A DNA stretch of 64,000 bases from Saccharopolyspora hordei (GCF_013410345.1 NZ_JACCFJ010000001.1:5473501-5537500), one strand, 5' to 3'. Shown: positions 24,879 through 33,714, counted from the first letter of the stretch. Program-made: numbers and translations. The notes: generated by a model not told the origin, from the letters alone.

Positions 24879-25760
24879 ATGAACGATTCCCCTGCAGCCA
24901 GCGGATTCTCGGTCGCCGTGGTCGGGTTCGGCGCCATCGGAGCACCGATGGCGCAACGTCTGGCCGCCCACGGCCACACCGTGCGCGCGGTCGACCCAAA
25001 CCCGGATGCCCGAGCCCGCGCGGCCGGCGCGGGACTGGCCGCTGTCGCCGAACTCGCCGCATTGCCGACGACTGACGTGGTGCTGGTCCTGGTGGCCACC
25101 GGCGAGCAGCTGCTGCAGACCGCCAAAGCCGCGTGCGAGCGGCGCCGAGACGGCGAAACCTGGATCATCTCCTCCACCACCGGTCCGCAGGCCGCGCGCG
25201 ACGCCGCCGCACTGCTGGCCGAAGCCGGTGCCGTCGTCATCGACGCTCCCGTCACCGGAGGCGTCCCCGGCGCCGAACGCGGCCAGCTGCGCTTCCTCAC
25301 CGCAGGACCAGATGGCGCCATCGACGACAAGGCAGCGATTTTCGCAGCCCTCGGCACCGTTGTGCGGGTCAGCGAACGACCCGGCGACGGACAGTCCACC
25401 AAGCTGGTCAACCAGCTGTGCAGCTCGGTGCACCTGGCCGCGGCTGCCGAAGCCGTCGCGCTGGCCTCCCGACTCGGCCTGGACCCGGCCAAGACCGTCG
25501 AGGTGATCAGCGGCGGCTCGGGCGCCTCCTGGTTCTTCGACGAGCGAGGTCCGCGCATGGCCCGCCCGGACGACCAGCACGACGTGCTCACCCGCCTGGC
25601 GATCCTGGCCAAGGACAACGGGCTGGTCGAGCAGGAGGCCGAGACCTGCCAAGCGCACGTCCCACTGCTCAAGGCGGCCAAGTCGCAGTACGCCCGCGCC
25701 GCCGAACTCGGCCTGTTGGAGCACGACGACAGCATGCTCGTGCGCACCTACCTGAGCTGA
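24879..25760 (+). CDS. 3-hydroxyisobutyrate/tartronate-semialdehyde dehydrogenase-family reductase
   Basis: 293-residue NAD(P)-dependent beta-hydroxyacid dehydrogenase. The coenzyme motif is GFGAIGAPMA near residue 16, the substrate loop APVTGGVPGAERG near 130, and the catalytic lysine in QSTKLVNQ near 176. The family reduces or oxidises small 3-hydroxyacids, and some members act on imines. ATG preceded by GAAGGAG. First gene of the plus-strand arm downstream of LysR, 50 bp before the enolase-superfamily gene. Confidence 0.8.
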   Translation: MNDSPAASGFSVAVVGFGAIGAPMAQRLAAHGHTVRAVDPNPDARARAAGAGLAAVAELAALPTTDVVLVLVATGEQLLQTAKAACERRRDGETWIISSTTGPQAARDAAALLAEAGAVVIDAPVTGGVPGAERGQLRFLTAGPDGAIDDKAAIFAALGTVVRVSERPGDGQSTKLVNQLCSSVHLAAAAEAVALASRLGLDPAKTVEVISGGSGASWFFDERGPRMARPDDQHDVLTRLAILAKDNGLVEQEAETCQAHVPLLKAAKSQYARAAELGLLEHDDSMLVRTYLS

Positions 25761-25810
25761 CACGCCACATCCAGCCGGTACTTCCGGCGCTAGCACCACA
25801 GGACATCCAC

Positions 25811-26914
25811 ATGCGGATCATCGACGTCCGGGCAATCCCGTTCGCCATCCCCTACCGGAAGCCCCTGCACTTCGCCAGCGGCCACATCGAGGTCGCCGAC
25901 AACGTGCTGGTCGAGGTCGAAACCGAGGACGGCATCGTCGGCGTTGCCGAGGCCCCGCCGCGGCCCTACACCTACGGCGAGACCCAAGCGTCCATCGTCG
26001 CGGTCATCGACTCGCTGTTCGCTCCGGCGATCCGCGGTGCGTCCATCCTCGACCGCGAGCCGGTGCGCGCGAAACTAGCTCGGACGGTGGGAAATCCTAC
26101 CGCCAAGGCGGCCATCGACATGGCCATGTGGGACGCGTGGGGAAAGGCCGTCGGCCAGCCCGTGCACCGGCTGCTCGGCGGTTATGCGCAGCGCCTCCAG
26201 GTCAGCCACATGCTCGGCTTCGACGATCCCGCGGCCATGGCCGACGAGGCGATCCGGATGCGCGACGAATTCGGCATCGACTCCTTCAAGGTCAAGGTCG
26301 GCCGCCTCCCGATCGACCGGGACATCGCGGTGTGCCGAGCGATCCGGAACGCCGTCGGCGACGACGCCGAGCTCTACCTGGATGGCAACCGCGGCTGGCC
26401 CGCCTCCGAAGCCGCCCGCGCCGTCCGCGAACTGGCCGACCTTGGCCTCTCGCGGGTGGAGGAGCTGTGCCCGGCCGATGACGTGCTCGGCCGCCGCTGG
26501 CTCGTCGGCCAGTGCCCTGTGCCGTTCGTCGCCGACGAGTCCGCGCCCACGCCAGCCGACGTGACCCGCGAGCTGCTGGCAGGCGCAGCGAACGCGATCA
26601 GCATCAAGACCGCCCGCACCGGCTTCTCCGACTCGCTGCGCGTGGCCCACCTGGCCGAAGGCCTCGGCGCCGAGGTGGTCATCGGAAACCAGATCGACGG
26701 CCAGGTCGGCACCGCCTGCTCGCTGGCCTTCGGCGCCTCACAACGCACGACCGCGAACAAGGCCGCCGAGCTGTCGAACTACCTCGACATGGCCGACGAC
26801 CTGCTCACCGAACCACTGCGCATCACCGACGGAGCCATGACGGTACTGCACGGTCCGGGACTGGGCATCGAAATCGACCGCAAAAAGCTGGACTACTACC
26901 GCACCGACCGCTAG
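25811..26914 (+). CDS. Enolase-superfamily muconate cycloisomerase-like enzyme
   Basis: 367 residues. The N-terminal capping domain is followed by the barrel. KVKVG near residue 164 gives the KxK catalytic pair, LDGNRGW near 194 the first metal ligand, RVEELCPADD near 219 the second, ADES near 244 the third, and ISIKTARTG near 267 the opposite lysine. NPTAKAAIDMAMWD near 98 is typical of the muconate-lactonising branch. It may cycloisomerise a muconate-type acid, but dipeptide epimerases and acylamino-acid racemases share these residues. An importer gene follows, so its substrate may be taken up from outside. Confidence 0.8.
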   Translation: MRIIDVRAIPFAIPYRKPLHFASGHIEVADNVLVEVETEDGIVGVAEAPPRPYTYGETQASIVAVIDSLFAPAIRGASILDREPVRAKLARTVGNPTAKAAIDMAMWDAWGKAVGQPVHRLLGGYAQRLQVSHMLGFDDPAAMADEAIRMRDEFGIDSFKVKVGRLPIDRDIAVCRAIRNAVGDDAELYLDGNRGWPASEAARAVRELADLGLSRVEELCPADDVLGRRWLVGQCPVPFVADESAPTPADVTRELLAGAANAISIKTARTGFSDSLRVAHLAEGLGAEVVIGNQIDGQVGTACSLAFGASQRTTANKAAELSNYLDMADDLLTEPLRITDGAMTVLHGPGLGIEIDRKKLDYYRTDR

Positions 26915-26957
26915 CAGCACCGGTACCAGCTGAACACACTGCAAGGGAACGGATTCA

Positions 26958-28310
26958 ATGGCGAATCACCTCGGCGCGAGCGCGCCGCCAGAAATCGAGA
27001 GACGGATCTACCGCAAGCTGCTGCTGCGGATCATGCCGATCATCATGATCGGGATGTTCATCTCCTACATCGACCGAGCGAACATCGGCGTGCTAGCCGA
27101 ACCGATGTCGGAAGACCTAGGGCTCACCGCCTCGGCGTTCGGCCTGGCAGCAGGCCTGTTCTACATCGGATACTGCTTCATGGAGATCCCGTCGAACATG
27201 GCGCTGGCCAAGTTCGGCGCCCGGCGCTGGATCGCCCGAATCATGTTCTCCTGGGGCGCGGTCACGATGCTGATGGCGGCCGTGCAGAACGAATTCACGC
27301 TCTACGTCGTGCGCATCATGCTCGGCGTGGCCGAGGCAGGCTTCTCACCTGGCGCGCTGCTGTTCCTGGCGATGTGGTGCCCGCCGCGGATTCTGACCAA
27401 GGCCTACTCACTGATGAACCTCGCCGTGCCCTTCGCATTGGCGACCGGCTCGGTGCTCACCTCGGCACTGCTGTCGCTGGACGGCCTGCTGGGACTGGCG
27501 GGCTGGCGCTGGGCGTTCCTGCTCGAGGGCCTGCCCGCTCTGCTGCTGGCCGCCTACATCTGGTTCCGCCTGCCCAGCTCCCCCACCGAAGCCCACTGGT
27601 TGTCCACTGAGGAGAAGGCCTACCTGGCCGAAACCGGTGTCCAGGGCAACAACGCGTCCGCACACGAACCCCGACAGCTACTAGCGGTGCTGCGGCGTCC
27701 CGCCGCCTGGATGTTCACAGTGCTGTACTTCTGCATGACCATCGGCTACTGGTCGATCACCTACTTCCTCCCCACCATCGTCAAGGAGCGCTTCGAACTC
27801 GGCGCCGCCGCGGCGGGCCTGGTCTCCGCCCTGCCGTGGGTCTTCGCCGCCGTGGTGATGCTGGTAGTGGCCAGAACCGTCACGCGCACCGGCGAACGGA
27901 CCTGGCACCTCACGTTCCTACAGCTCGCGGGGGCGGTGGGTTTGACGATCGCAGCGTCCACCGGCAGCGCGGTGCTCGCGCTGGTCGGCGTCAGCCTGGC
28001 CGGGGCAGGGTTCTTCGGGTCACTGTCGACCTTCCAGACCATGCAGGCCCAAGCGTTCGCGGGCGGACTCGCCGCGGTGGCGTTGGCGATGGTCAACGGA
28101 CTGGCCAGCCTCAGCGGTCTGGCCGGCCCGTACGTGATGGGCGTGCTCAAGGACGCCACCGGTTCCACCGACCGTGGCCTGATGATCATGTCCACATTCT
28201 TCGTCGCGGCAGCGATCATGGTCAACTTCATGAGTCGCTGGACCGACCGTGTTACCGCCATCCTCTCGAACGAGCCAGCCGTCGAGCCGGCTACCGCAGC
28301 CGAGAAGTAA
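26958..28310 (+). CDS. MFS transporter, anion:cation symporter (ACS) family
   Basis: 450 residues with about 12 hydrophobic segments. ISYIDRANIGVL in TM1 and YIGYCFMEIPSNMALAKFGARRW after TM2 are signatures of the phthalate/tartrate/glucarate-type ACS transporters. AAGGGAACGG precedes the ATG. Last gene of the LysR plus-strand arm; expected to import an organic anion used by the two preceding enzymes. Confidence 0.88.
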   Translation: MANHLGASAPPEIERRIYRKLLLRIMPIIMIGMFISYIDRANIGVLAEPMSEDLGLTASAFGLAAGLFYIGYCFMEIPSNMALAKFGARRWIARIMFSWGAVTMLMAAVQNEFTLYVVRIMLGVAEAGFSPGALLFLAMWCPPRILTKAYSLMNLAVPFALATGSVLTSALLSLDGLLGLAGWRWAFLLEGLPALLLAAYIWFRLPSSPTEAHWLSTEEKAYLAETGVQGNNASAHEPRQLLAVLRRPAAWMFTVLYFCMTIGYWSITYFLPTIVKERFELGAAAAGLVSALPWVFAAVVMLVVARTVTRTGERTWHLTFLQLAGAVGLTIAASTGSAVLALVGVSLAGAGFFGSLSTFQTMQAQAFAGGLAAVALAMVNGLASLSGLAGPYVMGVLKDATGSTDRGLMIMSTFFVAAAIMVNFMSRWTDRVTAILSNEPAVEPATAAEK

Positions 28311-29369
28311 CCAAGAGGACTTCGGACGTCGCCCTCCAGGGCGGCGCCCGTCTCTTTCCAGTCTTGGGTTGATCCGAAATTCGTACCGCCGTGCTCGATT
28401 GCTTACTAGCCAAGCGTTCCGACGGTGGCGCTGTCACGGCAACCACAAGGCGTTTTGCCGGAGACGAACTGTTCCGAACCACTGGTGCGATGTCGGTTTG
28501 CGGAACTTTTGGCTTGCCTCTCCCGCTCCTGATCTGCGCGGCGGGCGCAGTTGCCGGGCGGTGCGTCAGGCGGAACGCCGAGTAAGCGCACAACGTCGTC
28601 GAGCAGATCAAGCAGGCTCGCGCATACAGTGTTCGGCAGGTTGATCCACGCGTCCGTGGTGGTCGACGGTGGTTCTGGCTGCGTCCGAGACTGATTCGGA
28701 GTCCGTCACGTCGAGGGACACCGTGCTCGTGGGAGTCCCGTATGAGGCTGAGGAGATGCCAGCACTGCGCACGGTGGTGAACAACGTGCCTGGTCACGGA
28801 GCCAACAAGGCCGATGTTGACCCAGAGTCACCGCATGGTGAGTATGGTGATCCGCTATGTGAGGAGGCCCACCGACTCGACGCCGAGCACTGGAACCTGT
28901 ACCGACGTCCGATTTCAGCCGACACGCTCCGCTGGAAGCTCCGCATCGGCTCGAAACGAGCCCGCGCCCTCACCCGTCAGATCCGCCAGCAACGCCGACC
29001 CGGAGCGGTGCTGGCAGCGGTGGAATGCGCAACGACCCCGCGGTACCGGCAGCATCCGCCAAGCGTCAACTCCTCCGTATTGAGCGGCGTAGTGCTCGGC
29101 CGTAGCCCAATAGGTGTCGGGTGCCGCTGCAGCCCGGGACGGTGTCCTCGAGGCCGCATCGGTGCCGCCGTGCTGGTTGACAGCGGGGATGCAGGGAGTT
29201 GGGCGGCCAGTTTCGTCAACTCCGCCCCGAAGTTCCGCAGCCGACATACCCCAGCATCGACCCGACCCCTGACACCACGCGATCAAGCACGTAGGAATGC
29301 CCCTGCCAACCCATGATGGTCGCCAGCTCGATCGTCACCGACTTCGCGTGACCGACCACCCGCAAGACG
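28311..29369. other. 1.06-kb region without an intact gene
   Basis: A small CGCCCT/AGGGCG hairpin (28330-28343) may end the MFS transcript. Apart from the decayed helix-turn-helix fragment at 28858-28998, I see no ORF with a ribosome site, family motif or credible length. Base composition is less regular than in the flanking genes. It probably represents eroded mobile DNA at the boundary between catabolic genes and the integrative element. Confidence 0.55.
28858..28998 (+). pseudogene. Fragment of an AICE/plasmid helix-turn-helix protein
   Basis: The translation contains [20 protein letters not shown] followed by [20 protein letters not shown]. It aligns by eye with the C-terminus of the DUF2637 protein at 36782-37891 (P-S-A-E-S-I-R-K-x-L-R then A-R-x-L). 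No start, ribosome site or upstream domain is present in frame. I read it as the remnant of a spread/transfer gene from an older element. Confidence 0.45.
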
Positions 29370-29403
29370 ACTGGGGTCGCCCCGTCCGTGGGGCGACCCC
29401 AGT
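29370..29403 (-). terminator. Perfect 14-bp hairpin after the DUF397 gene
   Basis: ACTGGGGTCGCCCC and its exact complement around a 6-nt loop, 14 bp past the stop of the minus-strand DUF397 gene. Outer AAGAC/GTCTT bases extend the pairing. Confidence 0.8.
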
Positions 29404-29417
29404 CTTGGCAAACGGGC

Positions 29418-29816
29418 TCAGGCGGCAAGCACCTCGGTGTCGGGCAGATCGAATTCCGCATTGCAGACGCCGGCGACAAACGCGGACCACTCGCCCGGCG
29501 TGTACGAGAGGATCTTGTCCGGGTTGCTGCGCGCGTGGAGGCTTGCTCCGCCATCGGCGCCGATCACGATCTTGATCACCGTGTTGGAGTCGACCGGTGC
29601 ACGTCCAACGACTTCGTCCAGAAACCGTGCCCAGTGACCAGCGGGGACACTCAGAACCGGGCCGGCACCGCAGTCCTTGCTGTCGCGGATGTGGACGAGA
29701 TCGGTGCCGAAGCAGACCTCGACGCACTCGTTGCCGTTCGGTTTGCTGCGCGAGCTTTTGAACCACGCCCCGGTAGGGCCGTCACGGCGAGCTGTGCTGG
29801 TGTTGTTGGAGGTCAT
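29418..29816 (-). CDS. Tandem DUF397 protein
   Basis: 132 residues from the ATG at 29816. Two DUF397 units are visible. The first reads AWFKSSRSKPNGNECVEV, then HIRDSKDCGAGPVLSVPAGH with WARFL. The second, more diverged, ends LSYTPGEWSAFVAGV. DUF397 proteins are small partners of DUF5753/Scr1-type XRE regulators in actinomycetes, as here, where one lies 40 bp upstream on the same strand. They may form an antitoxin/toxin-like or developmental regulatory pair. Confidence 0.82.
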   Translation of the reverse strand: MTSNNTSTARRDGPTGAWFKSSRSKPNGNECVEVCFGTDLVHIRDSKDCGAGPVLSVPAGHWARFLDEVVGRAPVDSNTVIKIVIGADGGASLHARSNPDKILSYTPGEWSAFVAGVCNAEFDLPDTEVLAA

Positions 29817-29856
29817 CTCCGCTGCTGTCCTTCGTTGTGTTGCTGCTGGCTGGCGG

Positions 29857-30708
29857 TCATAGGGTGTCAGCAAGATCGAGCAGGATGCGGCGGGTCTGCT
29901 CGGGGCCAGACGCTGCAGCCTTCTGCTGGTCCCACAGCGTCAGGTACTGCGCCGTTCGCTTGCTGTCATCCACGTAAGTACCACCATCGTGTTGCTCCAG
30001 GTAAACGATACTGACTGGAGTCTTGGTGTCGTACTCGAAAATCGAGTAGTCGTGGCCCTGCCCCATGTAGTAGCCGACATTGAACGGGACGAGCTGAAGG
30101 TCGATGTTCGGGCGGTCGACGGCCTCGACAAGCCGCATGACCTGCTCTTTCATGACCTCCGTGCTGCCTGCGCTCCACCGGCGTAGTGCGGCTTCGTCGA
30201 TGATGAACCAGAACTGCTGATCGGTGTTGTCGAGTACGCGCTGACGTGCCAGCCGGTCGGCGGTGTCCTGGTCGATCTGCTCCTGGCTCGGCGAGGGGCG
30301 CCACGCGCGGAACAAGGTGCGCATGTACTGCTCAGTCTGCAGCAGACCAGGGATGTTCATCGCACGATACGAGAAGATTCTCTGGCAGCTCGGCTCCATG
30401 TCGACCAGTAGCCGCATGTGCTGCCGGAACCGTGTACTGAACGCGCCGCGTTTGGTCCGGCGGTTGCTTTCGGCTTGGAGATCGCGGGCGTACGCCTTGT
30501 CGGCCTCGGTGGCTCCATAGCGCTCAAGCAGTGCATCCAGCTCCACTGGCCGGATACCGCTGCCGGACTCGATGTGGGCGATCTTCTGCTGGGTACAGCG
30601 CAAGACCTCCGCCGCGTCGTCCTGCTTCAGCCCGGCTTCGACACGTTGCCGAGCGAGCTCGTTGCCCAACACGATCTTCATCACCGCTGGCGGGAGCTGC
30701 TGAGCCAA
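29857..30708 (-). CDS. XRE-family regulator with DUF5753 (Scr1-like)
   Basis: 283 residues. An N-terminal helix-turn-helix (about 14-65, LARQRVEAGLKQDDAAEVLR) is followed by the DUF5753 ligand-like domain (FSYRAMNIPGLLQTEQYMR near 112, RQRVLDN near 155, VYLEQHDGGTYVDD near 235). The start is TTG at 30708, with GGAGG 6 nt upstream; no better ATG or GTG has a ribosome site. The IS copy 2 lies 100 bp upstream. Forms a transcription unit with the DUF397 gene. Confidence 0.85.
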   Translation of the reverse strand: MAQQLPPAVMKIVLGNELARQRVEAGLKQDDAAEVLRCTQQKIAHIESGSGIRPVELDALLERYGATEADKAYARDLQAESNRRTKRGAFSTRFRQHMRLLVDMEPSCQRIFSYRAMNIPGLLQTEQYMRTLFRAWRPSPSQEQIDQDTADRLARQRVLDNTDQQFWFIIDEAALRRWSAGSTEVMKEQVMRLVEAVDRPNIDLQLVPFNVGYYMGQGHDYSIFEYDTKTPVSIVYLEQHDGGTYVDDSKRTAQYLTLWDQQKAAASGPEQTRRILLDLADTL

Positions 30709-30837
30709 CGCCTACCTCCGATCGCAACCAGCCTGATCACGCATAGTACAGGCTAATTCACCGTTTGTACGTGTACTCAAGTTGAGTACACGAGTTACGG
30801 TTCGACATAAGAGCGTGTCTCGTTTGGATCTTGATCG

Positions 30838-31221
30838 GTGTTCAGGGCAAGATCATCGTCTGTGGTTGATGCGTTGTCACAGCGGTTGGTTCCCGACGAG
30901 CTCTGGGAGCTGGTCGAGCCGCTGATTCCACAGGCTGGAGAGCGCCCGCAGGGTGGTGGGCGGGCACCGGCGGATGCACGCAAGGTGTTCACCGCGATCG
31001 TGTATGTGCTCACCAGCGGGTGTGCCTGGCGGTGGTTACCGCCGTCGTTCGGGGTGAAAGTGCCCACCGCGCATCGATGGTTTCTGCGATGGACCGAGGC
31101 CGGATTGTGGGCCCGGATCCACCGGGGGGTGCTCGACGAGCTGGGCAGTCAAGGGCTGATCGACTGGTCCCGGGCCGTGGTGGATGCCGCCGCGGTGCGG
31201 GCGAAAAGGGGGGCGCTATGA
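30838..31221 (+). CDS. IS5-family transposase, ORF A (copy 2)
   Basis: Same 127-residue protein as in copy 1, ending AAAVRAKRGAL. TGA overlaps the ORF B ATG at 31218. The AAAAGGGGGG slippage run lies just before it. Confidence 0.88.
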   Translation: MFRARSSSVVDALSQRLVPDELWELVEPLIPQAGERPQGGGRAPADARKVFTAIVYVLTSGCAWRWLPPSFGVKVPTAHRWFLRWTEAGLWARIHRGVLDELGSQGLIDWSRAVVDAAAVRAKRGAL

Positions 31222-31677
31222 CCGGACCGAATCCGGTCGACCGAGGCAAGCCGGGCTCGAAGCTGCATGTGCTCACCGACCGGGGCGGACTGCCCCTGGC
31301 CACCGGCATTTCCGCGGCCAACACCCCGGACGGGTTCGCTGTCAAGCCCTTGGTCAACGCCATCCCCGCGATCCGGTCCCGCCGCGGACCTCGCCGCCGC
31401 AAGCCCGGCAAGCTGCACGGCGACAAGGCATACAACAGTGCCGAACGCCGAGTCTGGTTGCAGCGACGGGGAATTGTCGCCCCGCCTGGCTCGCATCGGC
31501 ATCGAGACCAGCCAGAAACTGGGCCGCCACCGCTGGGTCGTCGAACGCAGCATCGCCTGGCTGGCCGGTTACCGACGCCTGACCATCCGCTACGAACGCC
31601 GCGCCGATGCCTTCAAAGGCTTCCTCGCCCTCGCCGCCGCACTGACCTGCTTCAAGAAGCTCAAACAAGCCAAGTGA
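31218..31677 (+). pseudogene. IS5-family transposase, ORF B with internal frameshift (copy 2)
   Basis: DDE half with the same frame change as copy 1, at CCCC 31480-31483. The downstream part (GRHRWVVERSIAWLAGYRRL, ending FKKLKQAK) is intact in the shifted frame. The shared lesion means it existed before the second copy was made, or that the site tolerates slippage. Confidence 0.75.
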
Positions 31678-31686
31678 GACACGCTC

Positions 31687-31967
31687 TTAGTCACGCATGA
31701 GCACGCCTCAGAAGCCCTCCACGGCTTCCCGTGGTCAATCTCTCGGCCAACGATGTGATCGACGCGCCACGGCGATCTGAGGGCGCAAAACCTGGCCCGT
31801 TGCCGGGTCTGTACGCGCCGTAGGAGCCCGTCAGGTCGTAGGGCGACTGATGGCCGAACGCTACCCATCAAGGGGCTCTACAGGGCCCCTGGGGGTGGGA
31901 GACTGGGGGAAGCAGGGGCGCTGCGATCCGCGTAGCCAGCGAAGCCGAGCAGAAAGGCCAACCACCC
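31687..31967. other. Gap between IS copy 2 and the NUDIX gene
   Basis: 281 bp. The only structure seen is a GGGGC/GCCCC stem around 31873-31891, ahead of the NUDIX gene. No credible ORF or promoter is recognised. Confidence 0.4.
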
Positions 31968-32519
31968 GTGACCGATGAGGCGTCCAAGTGGACCGTTCAT
32001 GGTGAGCGCACCGTCTACGAAAGCGATTGGGTGCGCGTCGGCCTGGCCGACATCTCCCAGCCTTCCGGCGAGCGGTTCGAACACCACACGGTGTGGTTCC
32101 CGCCTCCAGCGATGACCGTGCTCATCGATGACAGCGGGCAGAACGTGCTGATGGCATGGCGGCACCGCTTCGCGCCCGATCTCTGGAACTGGGAGCTGCC
32201 CGGCGGGATCATCGACCCCGGCGAAGATCCGCAGCGGACCGCCGAACGGGAGCTGATCGAGGAGACCGGCTACCGCCCGCGGTCGCTTGAGCGGCTGATC
32301 ACCTTCGAGCCTGCCGTCGGCATGCTGCGTAACCCGCATCACGTCTTCCTTGGACGCGGCGCGGAGCTGGTAGGCGACCCGATCGAGGTCAACGAAGGCA
32401 AGTTCGAATGGGTCCCGCTGGCACGTGTGCCCGAGTTGATCCGAGAAGGGAAGATCCAGAACTCCGGCACGCTCGTGGGGCTGCTCCACTACCTGGCGCT
32501 GGGCAAGGACGCGGACTAG
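31968..32519 (+). CDS. NUDIX hydrolase, Pif-like
   Basis: 183 residues with a complete Nudix box: GIIDPGEDPQRTAEREL followed by IEETGY (G-x5-E-x7-REL-x-EE-x-G) near residues 83-105. GTG start with AAAGG about 9 nt upstream. In the AICE pSAM2 a Nudix protein (Pif) confers immunity against redundant transfer. The same position beside element regulators makes that role plausible here, though generic nucleotide-diphosphate hydrolysis cannot be excluded. Its stop overlaps by 4 bp the stop of the convergent XRE gene. Confidence 0.82.
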   Translation: MTDEASKWTVHGERTVYESDWVRVGLADISQPSGERFEHHTVWFPPPAMTVLIDDSGQNVLMAWRHRFAPDLWNWELPGGIIDPGEDPQRTAERELIEETGYRPRSLERLITFEPAVGMLRNPHHVFLGRGAELVGDPIEVNEGKFEWVPLARVPELIREGKIQNSGTLVGLLHYLALGKDAD

Positions 32520-33631
32520 TCCGCCAGCAGGTCGGCGATACGTGCGCGTTGACGAGCTGACCCCGTTCTACCCGCCAGTTCGGCAGCGCGTCGCGCATGC
32601 TCCTTTGAGCCTGCGATGTCCCCGCGGCTCCTGAGCGCCAAGGCGAGGTCCACGCGGAGACTCGACTCTGCCCGCTTCGACGACAGCGCCTGGTCACCGT
32701 CGAGCGCAGATGTCAGCTCGTCTACTGCCTCGCTCGCGCCGAGGCGAGCGAGGCAGTGACCACGCCAGCGCGCCAGGTGTGTCTGGTTGAGCATGAGATA
32801 CGGCAGCTCGGGGTCGGTGTCACCCGACGGAAGCACTTCGACAGCTACATCGAGCAGGCGGCGCGCCTGGTCCCCCTGGCCTGCGGCAGCCAGGAACTCG
32901 GCTTCAGCAGCCGCGAGCCAGGCCCGAAGGCGCGGCGGAACCCGCTTCGCCGTTTCCGGGGTGTGCGCGTACTGGATCAGCTCGACCGCATCGGCAGCCC
33001 GACCCGCGTCGAGCAGTGCGTACGCCTGCTGTGCAGTGACGTGCGCGAGCGACGCCGCATCATCGCCTTGCCGTGCCGCGGTCTTTGCGATGTCGTGTAG
33101 GTCCCACGCCTTCTTGATGTCGCCAGCGTCGAGCGCCTGCCAACCCGCGAGGGCTGCTCCCTCCGCAAGGGCCACCGCAGCAGACGAGAAGTGCTTCCCT
33201 GGCAGTGCGTTCCGAAGTAACTGCTGCATGTGCTCCACGTGCGCAACCGTCTGCGGGATGATCGCCGCGCCGACCTTGCGATCCATCAGCCGGTAGTGGT
33301 TGGTCTGCTCTTCCAGCATCTCAACGAGTTCCGGGTCAATTCGAAACACGTCGAGCGCTGTCGGCAGCTCGATCGCGGGAGGCGGCGAAACCTCGACGAA
33401 GCCCAGCGCAGCGGGCGGGAGCTGGAACACCTCACACAGTTCCTCGCGCCAGTCGGTCGGATCGACCCGACCGTGCTCCCACTCGATGTACATGCGCTTC
33501 ATGCTGGATTCCTTCGGCGGCAGGGCGTCGCGCTTCTGCCGAAGCTTCCGCAGTTGCGCGCACACCTGCCCCTGCGACATGCCAGCGGCGAGGCGCGCAC
33601 GCTTCAGTGGCGTCATGTCCGCATCGTCCAC
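32516..33631 (-). CDS. XRE-type regulator with TPR-like C-terminus
   Basis: 371 residues. An N-terminal helix-turn-helix (MTPLKRARLAAGMSQGQVCA, then MKRMYIEWEHGRV) is followed by a long alanine-rich helical repeat region typical of tetratricopeptide-containing actinomycete regulators, which often bind a peptide. It faces the NUDIX gene tail to tail. Upstream (33671-33714) lie CGACTCACCA repeats likely to be its operator. Confidence 0.78.
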   Translation of the reverse strand: MDDADMTPLKRARLAAGMSQGQVCAQLRKLRQKRDALPPKESSMKRMYIEWEHGRVDPTDWREELCEVFQLPPAALGFVEVSPPPAIELPTALDVFRIDPELVEMLEEQTNHYRLMDRKVGAAIIPQTVAHVEHMQQLLRNALPGKHFSSAAVALAEGAALAGWQALDAGDIKKAWDLHDIAKTAARQGDDAASLAHVTAQQAYALLDAGRAADAVELIQYAHTPETAKRVPPRLRAWLAAAEAEFLAAAGQGDQARRLLDVAVEVLPSGDTDPELPYLMLNQTHLARWRGHCLARLGASEAVDELTSALDGDQALSSKRAESSLRVDLALALRSRGDIAGSKEHARRAAELAGRTGSARQRARIADLLAD

Positions 33632-33670
33632 CGAAGGGCCTCCCCCGTTGCGTCTTCCCTGGTAAGCGCC

Positions 33671-33714
33671 TGGTGAGCCGCGCGACTCACCATCGACTCA
33701 CCACCGACTCATCT
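33671..33714. promoter_or_regulatory. CGACTCACCA repeats, candidate operator
   Basis: Three 11-bp-spaced direct copies (CGACTCACCAT 33683-33693, CGACTCACCAC 33694-33704, CGACTCATCT 33705-33714), then ACTCATCTT. The first also forms a dyad with TGGTGAG at 33671-33677. The 11-bp period puts the boxes on one DNA face. Located between the XRE gene and the small membrane-protein gene. Confidence 0.55.

Larger units (their letters stand above)
30811..31686 (+). mobile_element. IS5-family insertion sequence, copy 2
   Basis: 876 bp with GAGCGTGTCTC / GAGACACGCTC ends, same length as copy 1 and apparently identical in sequence, inverted relative to it. Flanks are TAA on the left and TTA on the right, so a matching target duplication is not seen. 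It lies inside the integrative-element region, between the Scr1 pair and the NUDIX gene. Confidence 0.93.

Noticed and set aside
28291..28797. Minus-strand frames containing NTVCASLLDLLDDVVRLLGV
   Set aside because: The stretch looks protein-like but has no start, ribosome site or continuation; not enough to call a gene.
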